Source of the DNA: Halalkalibacter okhensis
GTDB taxonomy: Bacteria; Bacillota; Bacilli; Bacillales; Bacillaceae_D
Reading direction: 5' to 3'
Assembly: GCF_000787375.1 (NCBI RefSeq)
Contig: NZ_JRJU01000001.1
Coordinates: 285,698 to 349,697, forward strand
DNA length: 64,000 nt
In this document: in pieces, positions 27,433 to 38,041 of the stretch
Position numbering within the stretch: the stretch's first letter is position 1
How the letters are laid out: the number at the start of each line of letters is the position of its first letter
Position numbers and translations under genes: made by a program
Notes under the pieces: model-generated
The model's database searches: none
What the model was told of the DNA's origin: nothing
What the model saw: the letters and a program-made list of their open reading frames with translations, nothing else

Positions 27433-28620
27433 CTACACTTTCTTCAATAAATGTTCGTATACATAAGCTTGACGATACAAAGATATAATTTCTTCTTCTG
27501 TAGGAACCTTTGGGTTATTTGCTGGGCTTCCACTCTCGATAGCATCTTTGGCCATTTTTCCAAGAACTACTTCAAACTCTTTTTCATCCACACCCCATGT
27601 TTTTAAATTAGGGATATTCAAGCTTTGACATAGCTCTAATATAGTTGTAACGACTTTATCAGCCATCGCCTCATCTGTAAACCCTTTCACCTCCGGATAT
27701 AAAAATTGTCCTATTTCTGCTAAACGTGTGATGCATGAATCTTTTGTATATTCTAAGATCGCAGGCAATAACATCGCATTTGATATACCATGAGGAACAT
27801 GGAATAGCGCCCCTATTGGCCTTGACATCCCGTGGACTAGGCAAACCGAAGCATTTGAAAATGCGATTCCAGCCTGCATCGAACCGTAAATCATCTTATC
27901 CCTCGCTTCAACATCTGCTCCATTGTGATAAGCGGTTAATATATTTTCTGTTATAAGTTTGATTGCTGATAGCGCCATATGATCCGTAAATGGATGTGCT
28001 TTTTTAGAGATATAGGCTTCCAACGCATGAGTTAAGGCATCTACTCCAGTTGCAGACGTCGTATTTTTAGGTGAAGAAACCGTCAAAACAGGGTCCACGA
28101 TCGCAATCTCTGGCATAAATGCAGGTTGTTTAATCATCATTTTTACATCATTACTTGTATTAGTAATCACCGTCACATCGGTTGCCTCTGAACCAGTACC
28201 TGCCGTTGTAGGAATCGCTACTAATGGCAAAGGATTCACTTTTGCTAGCGTTTGCAAATTCATGTAGTCACTAATTTCTCCACCGTTTGTTGCTAAAACG
28301 GCTACAGCTTTTGCTGTATCAATGCAACTCCCTCCACCTAAAGCTATGATCACGTCGCATTGTTCTGCCTTCGTTAGTTCAAGCGCTTCATAAACATATT
28401 TATCCGTTGGTTCACTTGCAACTTCTAAATAATCAACAAAATCAACACCTGAATTCTCAAGCAAAGAATGACATCTTTCTAAATTTCCTAATTCTTTCAT
28501 TACATAATCACTAATTAGAAGTGCCTTCTTCCCTAGCTTTACAGTCTCTTCTCCGACTTTTGTAAAGCTGCCCTGTCCATAGAAGATACTTTTAGGCAAG
28601 TGGACTGTTGCTACATTCAT
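27433..28620 (-). CDS. Iron-containing (group III) alcohol dehydrogenase
   Basis: NAD-dependent group III alcohol dehydrogenase, 395 residues. Visible are the nucleotide-binding ALGGGSCIDTAKAV (near 95), TTAGTGSEATDVTVI (near 138), and metal ligands in DALTHALEAYISKKAHPFTDHMA (near 194, with HGMSRPIGALFHVPHG near 263). Family members oxidise simple alcohols, 1,3-propanediol or hydroxyacids. With a semialdehyde dehydrogenase encoded downstream, the likely reaction is hydroxyacid to semialdehyde. First gene of the sigma-54-driven operon. Confidence 0.92.
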   Translation of the reverse strand: MNVATVHLPKSIFYGQGSFTKVGEETVKLGKKALLISDYVMKELGNLERCHSLLENSGVDFVDYLEVASEPTDKYVYEALELTKAEQCDVIIALGGGSCIDTAKAVAVLATNGGEISDYMNLQTLAKVNPLPLVAIPTTAGTGSEATDVTVITNTSNDVKMMIKQPAFMPEIAIVDPVLTVSSPKNTTSATGVDALTHALEAYISKKAHPFTDHMALSAIKLITENILTAYHNGADVEARDKMIYGSMQAGIAFSNASVCLVHGMSRPIGALFHVPHGISNAMLLPAILEYTKDSCITRLAEIGQFLYPEVKGFTDEAMADKVVTTILELCQSLNIPNLKTWGVDEKEFEVVLGKMAKDAIESGSPANNPKVPTEEEIISLYRQAYVYEHLLKKV

Positions 28621-28655
28621 CTTAATTCCTCCTTTTTGCTTTCATTTATGACAAT

Positions 28656-28670
28656 GCAAAATATGTGCCA
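28656..28670 (-). promoter_or_regulatory. Sigma-54 (-24/-12) promoter
   Basis: On the minus strand TGGCAC-ATATT-TTGC (reading 28670 to 28656) matches the sigma-54 consensus TGGCAC-N5-TTGC at every fixed position. It lies 36 bp before the alcohol dehydrogenase start, with GGAGG between. The next gene upstream encodes a sigma-54 activator, which makes the assignment strong. Confidence 0.93.
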
Positions 28671-28721
28671 ACTTTCTCATTGTTGAAAATATGCCATATA
28701 TAACGAAAAGAAAGAAAATAA

Positions 28722-28773
28722 AGTGTAGCGAAAAAGATACACATCTGTAGATATGTATCTTTTTCGCTACACT
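28722..28773. terminator. Long hairpin between activator gene and sigma-54 promoter
   Basis: AGTGTAGCGAAAAAGATACACAT pairs (written in two parts: AGTGTAGCGAAAAAG and ATACACAT) with the complementary arm ending at 28773, giving a stem of about 21 bp around a short loop. It overlaps the activator stop codon and is followed on the minus strand by TTTATTTTC. Terminator for the activator gene is most likely; at roughly 60 bp upstream of the -24 box it could also be part of an activator site. Confidence 0.7.
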
Positions 28774-30553
28774 ATTTTACATTGTATTGCTTTAATTTCT
28801 TATGAAGCGTGGTTCGATGAATCCCTAAACGCTTAGCCGCTTCAGTCTTGTTTCCTCCAACCTCTTCTAAGATTTGCTCGATCAAGAGCTTTTCTTTCTC
28901 GCTTCTCTCTAATTTAAGTGGTGGTACATTTATATTCCTTTGTTGATCTTTTATAATTGAAGGGAGATCGATCGGCTTAATGACTTCTCCATCAACTAAC
29001 GTAACAAGTTGTTCTGCCGTATTCAGAAGTTGCCGAATATTACCTGGCCAATCATAAGACATCAATAATTCCATTGCCTTTGGATCCACCTTTTTTACTT
29101 CTACATTATTTTCTTTGGAAAATTGTTTCAAATAATGAGAAAAAAGAATCGGAATATCTGCTCGACGTCTTCTTAATGAGGGAATTTCTAATTCAATGAC
29201 ATTAAGCCGATAATATAAATCCTCTCGAAACGCTCCTTCCTTCACCTTTTCATGTAGTGTGTGATGTGTGGCAGCAATCACTCTTACATTGATAGGAATC
29301 TCTTCGCTCCCTCCTACTTTCATGACCTTTCTCTCTTCTAATACACGAAGAATTTTGGTTTGCATATGCTTAGGCATGTCTCCGATTTCGTCAAGAAAAA
29401 TGGTTCCCCCATTAGCCAATTCAAACTTTCCTTGACTTCCACTTTTTTTGGCTCCTGTAAATGCTCCCTCCACATACCCAAATAATTCTGATTCAAGTAG
29501 ATTTTCAGGGATAGCTGCACAATTAATAGCCACAAAAGGGCCTTCTGACCTTCCACTTGATTGATGAATTGCTTGGGCAAATATTTCTTTTCCTGTTCCC
29601 GTTTCTCCAGTAATTAATACGGTTGCATTGGTCTTGGCCGCTTTTTTTGAAAGTCTTTTGCAAGCATACATTTCATCGCTTACACCTAAGATTCGATCAA
29701 AAGTGTTCATAGAAGACAATTCAGCTTTCCTTGTCTCCTTACTAGCAGTAAGTGAAGAAGGATGATCTTTCGTTGTTTGAGTGGCATGTTCTAAAATACG
29801 GTACAACTCTGAAACCCCTTCAAAAATCAACATCCCAATCGCACCAACTAGCTCATTATTTTGCCAAATCGGAATGCGGTGAACAATCATTTTTTGACCT
29901 TGAATTACTTGAACTTTCCCTCTTTGTGGAACACCCGTTTTGGCCGTAATATGGAGCTCTGTATTATCAATGACTTCTGTAACATGTTTCCCTATAACCT
30001 CATCTGATAAAATCCCTAAAAAATTCCGATAAGCTTGATTCAATTTCACGACAAAGCCGTTGCGGTCGACAAGAACAACCCCTTCATAAGCAATATCTAG
30101 TATAATATCAATGACATTCACATTATGCTGGATCGAGCTGATTAAAAATTCTTTTGCCATCAATACTTCACGTAAGCTTATCGAACCAACTAATTTCTGA
30201 TTTTGGTTTACAACTGGAACCACTTTTTGCGTTAAGGAGATCTGTAAAATCGATGCATCTGGAGTAATAGTCGGAGGTGTCTCAAGCCAGTCTATATCAA
30301 TTTGACGTTCAATTGATATTCCATTTGCATAAAGACGATTCATCATTTGTTGAGTCATAATCCCGACTATTTCATGATCTTGGTTAATGACGATTAAATC
30401 GATATTTTTATGCTGCATCAACTCAAGCATGTCTCGTATGGAATGGTTTTCATATACAACGAAATGAGGGGGGACCATCCAATGAAGGACTTGCAGCTCT
30501 GAAAGTAAATCAGCCTCATCGATAACACTTAATTGATCAGTAGAATTTTCCAA
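28772..30553 (-). CDS. Sigma-54-dependent activator (CBS-PAS-AAA+-Fis HTH)
   Basis: Enhancer-binding protein of 593 residues. Order of domains: a pair of CBS motifs (about residues 25-135), a PAS domain (about 145-245, [20 protein letters not shown]), the AAA+ sigma-54 interaction domain (about 285-520: Walker [15 protein letters not shown], the sigma-54 contact loop GAFTGA, Walker [14 protein letters not shown]), and a C-terminal Fis-type HTH ([21 protein letters not shown]). The CBS and PAS domains probably sense a nucleotide or small ligand. It most likely drives the adjacent alcohol dehydrogenase-permease-mmsA operon. Confidence 0.95.
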   Translation of the reverse strand: MENSTDQLSVIDEADLLSELQVLHWMVPPHFVVYENHSIRDMLELMQHKNIDLIVINQDHEIVGIMTQQMMNRLYANGISIERQIDIDWLETPPTITPDASILQISLTQKVVPVVNQNQKLVGSISLREVLMAKEFLISSIQHNVNVIDIILDIAYEGVVLVDRNGFVVKLNQAYRNFLGILSDEVIGKHVTEVIDNTELHITAKTGVPQRGKVQVIQGQKMIVHRIPIWQNNELVGAIGMLIFEGVSELYRILEHATQTTKDHPSSLTASKETRKAELSSMNTFDRILGVSDEMYACKRLSKKAAKTNATVLITGETGTGKEIFAQAIHQSSGRSEGPFVAINCAAIPENLLESELFGYVEGAFTGAKKSGSQGKFELANGGTIFLDEIGDMPKHMQTKILRVLEERKVMKVGGSEEIPINVRVIAATHHTLHEKVKEGAFREDLYYRLNVIELEIPSLRRRRADIPILFSHYLKQFSKENNVEVKKVDPKAMELLMSYDWPGNIRQLLNTAEQLVTLVDGEVIKPIDLPSIIKDQQRNINVPPLKLERSEKEKLLIEQILEEVGGNKTEAAKRLGIHRTTLHKKLKQYNVK

Positions 30554-30583
30554 CCATCTGTCTCCTTTCTATTTTTATGTGTA

Positions 30584-30628
30584 AGAGAGCACTGAAAAAG
30601 GAACAAACGTCCGTTTTCAGTGCTCTCT
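30584..30628 (-). terminator. Probable hem operon terminator
   Basis: Perfect 15-bp inverted repeat AGAGAGCACTGAAAA / TTTTCAGTGCTCTCT around a 15-nt loop, between the hemY stop and the activator start. The U tract is weak, so some read-through is possible. Confidence 0.65.
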
Positions 30629-30709
30629 AAAAATCTTCCTTTTCTAGTACCCTCATAGTTCTTCGTAGCCAAACGAGCATAAGAAATGAGATAAAACCTT
30701 AATGATTTA

Positions 30710-32116
30710 TCACCTATTTAGAATTTGTTCTACAACTGCCTCTCCTTGAGAAATACAATCTGGTAACCCAATGCCATCATAACCTGCACCTGCAAGATAC
30801 AAACCAGGCAAATTGCGGACGATATCTTCTTTCACTTTTGCGATTTTATATGTATGACCAACATTGTATTGTGGCATCGAACTAGGCCAACGTTTAATAA
30901 TGAAAAACTCTGGGTCGCCTTCAATGGTCATGATTTGCTTAAGATCATAAAGAACCGCACGTAAAATTTCCTCATCTGATCGAGAAACAATCGCCGAATC
31001 ACCCGCTCGCCCTACGTAGGCTCGAAGCAGTGCATAACCTTCTGGAGTAGCGTGCTGCCATTTATTATGTGTCCATGTACAAGCCGTAATGGTGTGATTG
31101 CTTTTCTTTGATACAACAAATCCCGTTCCTTCATATGGACATGTGACTTTATCCTTCTTATAGGCAAGAGCAACCGTCGCGACGGTTGTTGATTCCATCT
31201 CATGAAAATAATTAAAATATGGATAATCCATTAATAAGTTCGCCGTTACCATTGGTGGGGTCGTAACAATGACTGCATCATATATCGCATTTTCACCAGT
31301 TGCAAAGCTTAGCTGGAAATGGTTTTCTTGCTTTACTACCTTTGTGAGCTCACTTGATTTATGAACTGAGCTAGGGTCGAGCTTTGCCTCAATGGCATCT
31401 ATGAAGGACTGTAATCCTCTTCTAAATGACAAAAACATCCCTTTACTTTTGCCAGCCTCCGATTGCGAGTTAGGTTGCTTCCCCTTTGCGCCTTTCATTC
31501 CACGTATGAGACTACCATGTTTTTGCTCAACTTGCAAAAACTGAGGAAAGGTAGCTTTCAAGCTTAACTTATCAAGATTTCCGGCATAAATACCAGATAA
31601 AAGTGGCTCAATGAGATTATCAACCACTTCATTTCCTAATCTCAGACGAAAGAAGTGGCCAAGAGAGATATCCTCATCTTTAGCCGTGACACGTGGGTAA
31701 AAAAAGTCGCCAGCAGCTCTTAACTTCCCAATTGGTGAGAACAAACTTGTATGTAAAAATGGCTTAATCTCTGTCGGAATGCCCATAATTGCTCCACCAG
31801 GGATTGGATGAAGGGTCTCACCTTTCAAAACATAGGCTTGTCCTGAATCATTAAAAAGAAGTTCATCTTCTAACTCAACTTCTTTTGCTAGCCTTGTCAT
31901 GCAATCCTTTCTTGCTAAGTAAGAATCCGGACCCAGCTCAATCACAAATCCATTTTCACGCACTGTCTGAATCTTCCCACCAAGTCTCTCGCTTTTTTCA
32001 TACAAGTCATAGGAAATGTCTGCACCACTCGCTCTTGCTTTTTCCAGCTTGAAAGCAGCAGCCATCCCGGTCATTCCACCACCAATGATCGCTATTCTTT
32101 TACCCTTTCGCATCAC
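30710..32116 (-). CDS. hemY: Coproporphyrinogen III oxidase (HemY/CgoX)
   Basis: FAD-dependent oxidase of the Gram-positive coproporphyrin-dependent heme pathway, making coproporphyrin III from its porphyrinogen. The 468 residues start with the dinucleotide motif [19 protein letters not shown] (near 9), followed by [14 protein letters not shown] and, at the C-terminus, [21 protein letters not shown] (near 440). GTG and ATG starts adjoin; the start overlaps the hemH stop. Last of hemEHY, as in B. subtilis. The older name is protoporphyrinogen oxidase. Confidence 0.95.
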   Translation of the reverse strand: MMRKGKRIAIIGGGMTGMAAAFKLEKARASGADISYDLYEKSERLGGKIQTVRENGFVIELGPDSYLARKDCMTRLAKEVELEDELLFNDSGQAYVLKGETLHPIPGGAIMGIPTEIKPFLHTSLFSPIGKLRAAGDFFYPRVTAKDEDISLGHFFRLRLGNEVVDNLIEPLLSGIYAGNLDKLSLKATFPQFLQVEQKHGSLIRGMKGAKGKQPNSQSEAGKSKGMFLSFRRGLQSFIDAIEAKLDPSSVHKSSELTKVVKQENHFQLSFATGENAIYDAVIVTTPPMVTANLLMDYPYFNYFHEMESTTVATVALAYKKDKVTCPYEGTGFVVSKKSNHTITACTWTHNKWQHATPEGYALLRAYVGRAGDSAIVSRSDEEILRAVLYDLKQIMTIEGDPEFFIIKRWPSSMPQYNVGHTYKIAKVKEDIVRNLPGLYLAGAGYDGIGLPDCISQGEAVVEQILNR

Positions 32117-33054
32117 AAAAATTCACTACTACTCTCTGCTAGCTTTTTTTTGACAATTGTTGCTAAACATTCAAGAAATTCTGGTTTCGCATTTGGCATC
32201 TCAGGACGGTAATAATCAATACCAAGCTCATCTGTTACGACCTTACATTCAATGTCATTATCGTAAAGCACTTCTAAATGATCAGCTACAAACCCAACCG
32301 GACAATAAACCATCGACGTATACCCATGTTCTTCATAAAGATCTCTCGTTAAATCTTGAACATCCGGACCTAGCCAAGGATCAGGGGTATTCCCTTCACT
32401 TTGCCATCCAATGGTATAATTCTTAATTCCAGCTTTTTCAGCAATCAAGTCAGCTGTTTCTTGCAATTGATCTGGATAAGGATCACCCATTTTCGTAATT
32501 TTCTCAGGCAAGCTATGCGCTGAAAAGATGACACAGGACTTGTCCTTATCCTCAATTTTAGCTACTGTTTGTTTCACTTGATTTACCCAATAATCTATAA
32601 ACAACGGCTCATCATACCAGCTATCAACGCTATAGATTGTGGGACCGTCTACATTAGCTGATTCCTCCTTGGCTCTGCCATTGTAAGACTTCACGCTATA
32701 GGTAGAAAAGTGTGGCGCAAGGACTAAGCTAACAGCTTCTTCAATCCCATCTTCTTTCATTTGCTTTACAGCATCCTCAATAAACGGATCAATATGCTTC
32801 AAACCTAGGTACGCTTTAAATTCAAGATCCTCAAATTCACGATTTAATTGTGCTTCTAAGCCATATGCTTGATCTTCTGTAATTTTAGCTAAAGGACTAA
32901 TTCCACCAATAGCTTCATAGCGCTCCGTCAAGTCTTCTAACGCTTCATCAGAAGGTCTCCGTCCTCTACGGATATGAGTATAATACGGTTCAATTTCTTC
33001 TTTCTTTCTTGGCGTTCCATAAGCCATGACTAATAAACCTATTTTTTTCTTCAT
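32113..33054 (-). CDS. hemH: Coproporphyrin III ferrochelatase (HemH/CpfC)
   Basis: Soluble ferrochelatase inserting iron into coproporphyrin III. The 313-residue monomeric Bacillus-type protein shows [25 protein letters not shown] (N-terminus, with the porphyrin-binding Tyr/His-Arg segment), [13 protein letters not shown] (near 112), the catalytic-site [10 protein letters not shown] (near 180) and [16 protein letters not shown] (near 218). No C-terminal membrane anchor. Middle gene of hemEHY. Confidence 0.97.
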   Translation of the reverse strand: MKKKIGLLVMAYGTPRKKEEIEPYYTHIRRGRRPSDEALEDLTERYEAIGGISPLAKITEDQAYGLEAQLNREFEDLEFKAYLGLKHIDPFIEDAVKQMKEDGIEEAVSLVLAPHFSTYSVKSYNGRAKEESANVDGPTIYSVDSWYDEPLFIDYWVNQVKQTVAKIEDKDKSCVIFSAHSLPEKITKMGDPYPDQLQETADLIAEKAGIKNYTIGWQSEGNTPDPWLGPDVQDLTRDLYEEHGYTSMVYCPVGFVADHLEVLYDNDIECKVVTDELGIDYYRPEMPNAKPEFLECLATIVKKKLAESSSEFL

Positions 33055-33069
33055 TCAACTCACCTCAAG

Positions 33070-34110
33070 TTACATCTTGTTCTTTGAATAATCGTGGACA
33101 AAAGCTGTTAATCTCCTTAACGTATCTGGACTAACTTCTGGAAAGACACCGTGTCCGAGATTAAATATAAAGTTAGGATTTTTCATTCCTTGATCTAATA
33201 TCTCTCTCGCACGTTCTTCAATCACATTCCATGGAGCTAACAAAATAGCAGGGTCTAAATTCCCTTGAACGGTCTTCTTAATACCTAACTCTCTCGCTTC
33301 TTGTACCGATAAGCGCCAATCAAGACCTACGACATCTAATGGTAAGTCATTCCATTCATTCGCTAGATGACTTGCTCCTACACCAAACATAATAAGTGGT
33401 ACATTTTCTTGCTTAAGTTCTGCAAAAATACGGTTCATAACCGGCTTCACAAATGTGCGATAATCAGCTACATTTAACGCCCCTACCCATGAATCGAAAA
33501 TCTGAATCGCTTGCGCACCCGCAGCAATTTGTGATTTCACATATGTAATGGTCATGTCGCCTAACTTATCCATTAATAAGTGCCATGCCTCTGGTTCGGC
33601 ATACATAAATGCTTTTGTATTATTGTAATTTTTAGATGGACCTCCCTCAATCATGTAACTAGCAAGAGTAAATGGAGCTCCTCCAAAACTAATTAATGGA
33701 ACCGTTAATTGTTCACGCAACAGCTTGATCGTGTCTAATACATATGTAACATCCTTTTCGGGATTAATGGTTCCTAATCTTTCAACATCTGCTTTCGTCC
33801 GAATTGGATTATCGATCACTGGACCAATACCAGACTTAATCTCTACATCTACTCCAATAGCTGGTAACGGTGTCATGATATCTTTATACAAAATAGCTGC
33901 ATCGTTATTATATTGATCAACAGGTAGTTTAGTCACATACGCACATAGTTCCGGTTGATGTGTAATCTCAAAAAGAGAGTATTTCTCTTTAATTTTTCTA
34001 TATTCAGGCTGGGATCTTCCTGCTTGTCGCATATACCAAACAGGTACATGATCATGAGCTTCTCCTCTACAGGCCTTTAAAAAAGTATCGTTAAACATCT
34101 TCTGATCCAT
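33070..34110 (-). CDS. hemE: Uroporphyrinogen decarboxylase
   Basis: Decarboxylates the four acetate side chains of uroporphyrinogen III to give coproporphyrinogen III. The 346 residues include the substrate-binding [18 protein letters not shown] (near 25), [16 protein letters not shown] (near 143), [11 protein letters not shown] (near 203) and the C-terminal [14 protein letters not shown] (near 318). First gene of the hemEHY operon; 15 bp before hemH. Confidence 0.98.
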   Translation of the reverse strand: MDQKMFNDTFLKACRGEAHDHVPVWYMRQAGRSQPEYRKIKEKYSLFEITHQPELCAYVTKLPVDQYNNDAAILYKDIMTPLPAIGVDVEIKSGIGPVIDNPIRTKADVERLGTINPEKDVTYVLDTIKLLREQLTVPLISFGGAPFTLASYMIEGGPSKNYNNTKAFMYAEPEAWHLLMDKLGDMTITYVKSQIAAGAQAIQIFDSWVGALNVADYRTFVKPVMNRIFAELKQENVPLIMFGVGASHLANEWNDLPLDVVGLDWRLSVQEARELGIKKTVQGNLDPAILLAPWNVIEERAREILDQGMKNPNFIFNLGHGVFPEVSPDTLRRLTAFVHDYSKNKM

Positions 34111-34263
34111 TCTGCCACTCCTTTATATATCTTTCATTCCTATTTTACTTGAATACATTCAAAAAAGCATTTTATACAACTTTTACTATAATGACCGAAT
34201 CTAGACGTGTATAGACAATCAGAACAACTGTCATAAAATAGATGAATGTTTGAAGACCTCTGA

Positions 34264-34302
34264 AAAAGGTGATTTTCACCTTTTTCAGTGGCCTTGAATG
34301 GT
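34264..34302. repeat. Hairpin of the GAAAAAGGT family
   Basis: CTGAAAAAGGTG / CACCTTTTTCAG with a 5-nt loop in the 298-bp gap between hemE and the EAL gene. The same hairpin type recurs after hmoB (38513-38559) and, degenerated, after hit (47018-47053). It may serve as a terminator but here follows no plus-strand gene. Apart from the ykuI ribosome site I see nothing else in this gap. Confidence 0.6.
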
Positions 34303-34408
34303 TGACCCCATTTCTGGATGAAACCTTGTTAGATAATCATACAAACAAAACCAATTAGCATCGTCTTTTGTTAGAATAAATAACAGTGACGATTATAGGA
34401 GGAGAAAG

Positions 34409-35611
34409 ATGACATTCACCATTCCTACACCTTTATGCGCAGAACTAATCATCCCTTTCTATCAACCCATTATTGGAGCCGATCAACAATCTATTGTCGG
34501 CTATGAAATATTAGGTCGTTATCAAGTTGCTAGTACAATCTATAGCCTAGGTAGTTATTTTCAAAATGATAAAGTGAATCTTGACAGTAAGAAATATGCA
34601 GATCGTTGCGTGCGAACGAAATCACTAGAAATGATTGAACATGCATCACTTTCTAACAAGAGCTACTTTTTCAATATTAACCCAAGCTTTTTTACAGAGG
34701 ATGAGGACACACTCTTTTATGAGCAAGTGGTAAAGGTGTTACAAACAAAAAACGACTTGAAACCACATCACTTCGTTTTAGAAATCACTGAAGCTAATTT
34801 CTCAGATCATAACTCTTTGTTCTTACAGAGATTAACTAAATACCGTGAACTAGGGTGCAAAATTGCTGTTGATGATTTAGGGAAAGGATTTAGTAACCTA
34901 GAAAGAGTTGCTTCGTTACGACCGAACATTTTAAAAATTGATCTCTCCATCGTCCAAAAAAGCGTTACTAGTCAATCCCACCGTGACGTTTTGCATGCCC
35001 TTTCGATTCTTTCACAAAGGATTGGTGCTGAGCTTCTATTAGAGGGAATTGAGACGATCGAGCTTCTTAAGAACGCCTGGTGGCATGGGGCCCAATATTA
35101 TCAAGGATATTACTTTTCAGAGCCCAAAGCTATGCCCATTGAAGAAATGGATTGCCTTCATCTCTTTCATCACCAATTGGAGTCCATGATCGAAGGAAAG
35201 ATCGCCCACTTACATGATAAATCCATTTTAGAAGAAAACTTAAACATATTGATGAAAAAGAACATCGTAAATATTAGCCATACAAAAAAGAATTATGATG
35301 GTTTTATCGAGAGTATCTATAGCCTTTTACCTTCTAGTTGCTTTCGAATCTATATTTGCAACCGACTCGGGTACCAGCTATCAGGAAATCATGTAAATCA
35401 CGATCAATCAAATTGGAAAATCAACCATCGCTTTCGCAATAAAAATTGGAGCTGGCGGCCATACTTCCTTCAAAATATTATTAACATGGAAGTAAACCAA
35501 AGAGGCTTCCTTTCTGATTTATATACAGATATTGAGACAAGAGACATCGTTCATACATTCTCCTTCCCCATTCAAAAGAACACTTACCTATTTATTGACT
35601 TAGCTCTATAG
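34409..35611 (+). CDS. ykuI: EAL-domain protein, YkuI-like
   Basis: Cyclic-di-GMP phosphodiesterase-type protein of 400 residues. The EAL domain (about 12-245) has the EIL variant of the signature (YEILGR near 31), ITEANF (near 129), DDLGKGFSN (near 154), and ILKIDLSIV. The C-terminal 150 residues are a PAS-like YkuI_C domain (RIYICNRLGYQLSG, WSWRPYF). Domain order and length match B. subtilis YkuI, which binds c-di-GMP but is reported as enzymatically weak. ATG 34409 with AGGAGG. Catalytic activity is uncertain. Confidence 0.82.
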   Translation: MTFTIPTPLCAELIIPFYQPIIGADQQSIVGYEILGRYQVASTIYSLGSYFQNDKVNLDSKKYADRCVRTKSLEMIEHASLSNKSYFFNINPSFFTEDEDTLFYEQVVKVLQTKNDLKPHHFVLEITEANFSDHNSLFLQRLTKYRELGCKIAVDDLGKGFSNLERVASLRPNILKIDLSIVQKSVTSQSHRDVLHALSILSQRIGAELLLEGIETIELLKNAWWHGAQYYQGYYFSEPKAMPIEEMDCLHLFHHQLESMIEGKIAHLHDKSILEENLNILMKKNIVNISHTKKNYDGFIESIYSLLPSSCFRIYICNRLGYQLSGNHVNHDQSNWKINHRFRNKNWSWRPYFLQNIINMEVNQRGFLSDLYTDIETRDIVHTFSFPIQKNTYLFIDLAL

Positions 35612-35656
35612 GGGTGGATCCCTAAAGTCTTATTTGGCTCTTTTTGGATCCACCTC
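35611..35656. terminator. Terminator between ykuI-like gene and pbpF
   Basis: GGGGTGGATCC (35611-35621) and GGATCCACCTC (35646-35656) form an 11-bp stem between convergent genes. Confidence 0.65.
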
Positions 35657-35679
35657 TGACTTCTTAAGCCAGCCAAGCG

Positions 35680-37824
35680 TTAATGAAAACCTAATCTAAA
35701 CTTCACCTCTGCTACATTTGAACTCATTCCTTCTTGATCGGTGATCGAATTATATGGAACCACTTCATATTTTTTTGAAGAAAATGGGTTTTTGCTGTTA
35801 ATAAAAAACTCTGTTTGCCCAACTACTGTCGCCATCAGCGTTCTTTCACCTTCAGTATACTCATAAATATGATAGTAGATTCTCTCATCAGTTTTGCCAC
35901 TCCAATTAAGATGAATACTAGACAATCCTCTTCCTCCAATTGAAAAAGTAGCTGTTAAGTCATCAATTGAAGGGAGTTCAACAGGTGGTGCAAGCTCCTC
36001 GACCTCATCAGGCTTCTCAAATGCACCCCCACGCAACTGAGCAGGAATGGAATTAATTATATCTTTATATAATACAGTAGGGTACGCGCTCCCTCCAAGA
36101 AGATGTTGCTCACTTGTAGTCGTGTCATAGCCCATCCAGATGGCCCCAACAACAGCCGGCGTATAACCGACGAACCAGGCATCCATAATAGCCCCTTCTG
36201 TACCTGGATATGAGGTTGTACCCGTTTTTCCAGCAAGAGGACTCAGGACCTCTCCACTTTTCCCTGTACCAGTGTTTACTACAGCTTCAAGCATTCTCGT
36301 CATATACCATGACGTTTGAGGCGATACTACCTTCTCACTTCTACTCTCTTCACCATTTAGTTGCTTTCCATCTTGGGTGTAAATAGCCTTAATAAAAAAC
36401 GGTTCAACTTGACTCCCGTTATTAGCGAAGACACTGTAGGAAGAAGCGAGTTCAAGAGGGGTTACCCCTTCTGATAATCCTCCTAACGCAATAGCTAGTC
36501 CCCTGTCATTTGTGTGAATTCCAAACCGATCCAGCGCTTGAACGGATGTGTCAATCCCAATTTCATTCATCAACCAAACAGCTGGTGCATTAGAGGAATG
36601 AGTAATGGCATCATACATCGTCATTTGTCCTACATATTCTTGATTATAATTTCTCGGAGTATAACCGTCATACTCAATTAATTCATCAACAAGCAACGAA
36701 TAGGGGTGATATGTCCCAAGCTCCATTGCTGGTGCATAAACGGCTAGAGGCTTAATAGCAGACCCAGGTTGTCTTTGCACATTCACACGATTCAACCCTT
36801 TTCTGACATACTCCCGGCCACCTTGCACGGCGAGAACTCCTCCCGTTTTTGAATCCAGGAGAACCATAGCTGCTTCTGCATCCTCATTGCCATTTGGGAA
36901 ATAGCGATCGTCTTGTAGCTTTTGAAAAGAATCCATTTGAACTTCTTTGTTCATGGGGACAACGATTTGATAGCCTCCAGTCAGAACTTCTTCATTCGTT
37001 AAGTGATAACGATCCCGCGCTTCATCTAGCACCATATCAATATACGTTAAATAGGCTTCGTTTTCCGTCAGCCGATTTTGGTTCACTACAACTGTTCGTC
37101 CCCGTAAATGCTTAGCCTCTGCAGCTGTTAATTTGCCTTGCCTCTCCATTAAGGTTAAGACGAGATCTCGCCTTTGTTTGCTTTGCTCCGGATTAGTAAT
37201 AGGCGAGAATGAGTTTGGGGCTTTTGGTAACCCGGCAAGGAGAGCCCCTTCTTCCTTTGATAACTCCTGTACATCTTTATTAAAGTACAAATTTGACGCA
37301 GCTTGTATCCCATAGGCACCATGACCAAAATAGATATGGTTTAAATACATTTCGAGCAGTTCATCTTTGCTATATCTTCGTTCTAAATTCATAGCAATTA
37401 ATACTTCATTCGTTTTTCTTAATAATGTCTTTTCATTTGTCAAAAAGACATTTTTGGCAAGTTGCTGAGTGATTGTGCTTCCTCCCTCAACTTTAGCTCC
37501 AGCTAGCAAATCCCGATATAATGCTCTTGCAATAGCGCGAATGTCTATCCCTTGATGGTCATAAAAACGCACATCCTCCACAGATATAAAGGCTTCCTGT
37601 ACATAATCAGGTATGTCGCTAATGGCAACCGGCTCTCTATTTTCAATATAAAGTTGGGTTAAGACCTCTCCACTTTGATCAACTAGAGACGTCGTTGCTT
37701 TCATGACTAGTTTTTGATCATCTATTACATATTTCCCTGCGAGTATAACACTTAAATAAATGATAAGAGCAAAAAGCGTCATTCCTACAACAGCTAGTAA
37801 CCCTAAGAACATTTTCTTTTTCAA
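35680..37824 (-). CDS. pbpF: Class A penicillin-binding protein PbpF
   Basis: Bifunctional peptidoglycan glycosyltransferase/transpeptidase anchored by an N-terminal helix. GT51 domain: VEDVRFYDHQGIDIRA (near 85), EGGSTITQQLAKNVFL (near 112). Transpeptidase: the SxxK in GSAIKPLAVY (near 353), SSNAP (near 411) and KTGTT (near 535). A fibronectin III-like tail follows from about residue 620. With TTG 37824 as start (8 nt after GGGGGTG) the length is 714, the size I recall for PbpF, and pbpF also neighbours hemEHY and hmoB in B. subtilis. A GTG three codons upstream is the alternative start. Confidence 0.93.
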   Translation of the reverse strand: MKKKMFLGLLAVVGMTLFALIIYLSVILAGKYVIDDQKLVMKATTSLVDQSGEVLTQLYIENREPVAISDIPDYVQEAFISVEDVRFYDHQGIDIRAIARALYRDLLAGAKVEGGSTITQQLAKNVFLTNEKTLLRKTNEVLIAMNLERRYSKDELLEMYLNHIYFGHGAYGIQAASNLYFNKDVQELSKEEGALLAGLPKAPNSFSPITNPEQSKQRRDLVLTLMERQGKLTAAEAKHLRGRTVVVNQNRLTENEAYLTYIDMVLDEARDRYHLTNEEVLTGGYQIVVPMNKEVQMDSFQKLQDDRYFPNGNEDAEAAMVLLDSKTGGVLAVQGGREYVRKGLNRVNVQRQPGSAIKPLAVYAPAMELGTYHPYSLLVDELIEYDGYTPRNYNQEYVGQMTMYDAITHSSNAPAVWLMNEIGIDTSVQALDRFGIHTNDRGLAIALGGLSEGVTPLELASSYSVFANNGSQVEPFFIKAIYTQDGKQLNGEESRSEKVVSPQTSWYMTRMLEAVVNTGTGKSGEVLSPLAGKTGTTSYPGTEGAIMDAWFVGYTPAVVGAIWMGYDTTTSEQHLLGGSAYPTVLYKDIINSIPAQLRGGAFEKPDEVEELAPPVELPSIDDLTATFSIGGRGLSSIHLNWSGKTDERIYYHIYEYTEGERTLMATVVGQTEFFINSKNPFSSKKYEVVPYNSITDQEGMSSNVAEVKFRLGFH

Positions 37825-38041
37825 AAAATACACCCCCTAAAAAGATGGATCCACACATATCCTAACGGTTCCATCCATTGCCTCCTAGTTCAGGACTCTT
37901 GAGGCATTCCTCTCTCTCTTAACTACTATACCCCTCTATTACTAGTTCATAACAGTTGCAAAGCAAATCTTCTACAGCTAAACTTATTTACGAATAGAAT
38001 CTACTTTTCGTTTCAACGTTCGATTATAGGAGGTGCCTCAA

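Noticed and set aside
28722..28773. Long hairpin as an enhancer (UAS) for the sigma-54 activator
   Set aside because: It overlaps the activator stop codon and has a U-rich tail on the correct strand, so a terminator is simpler; kept only as an alternative.
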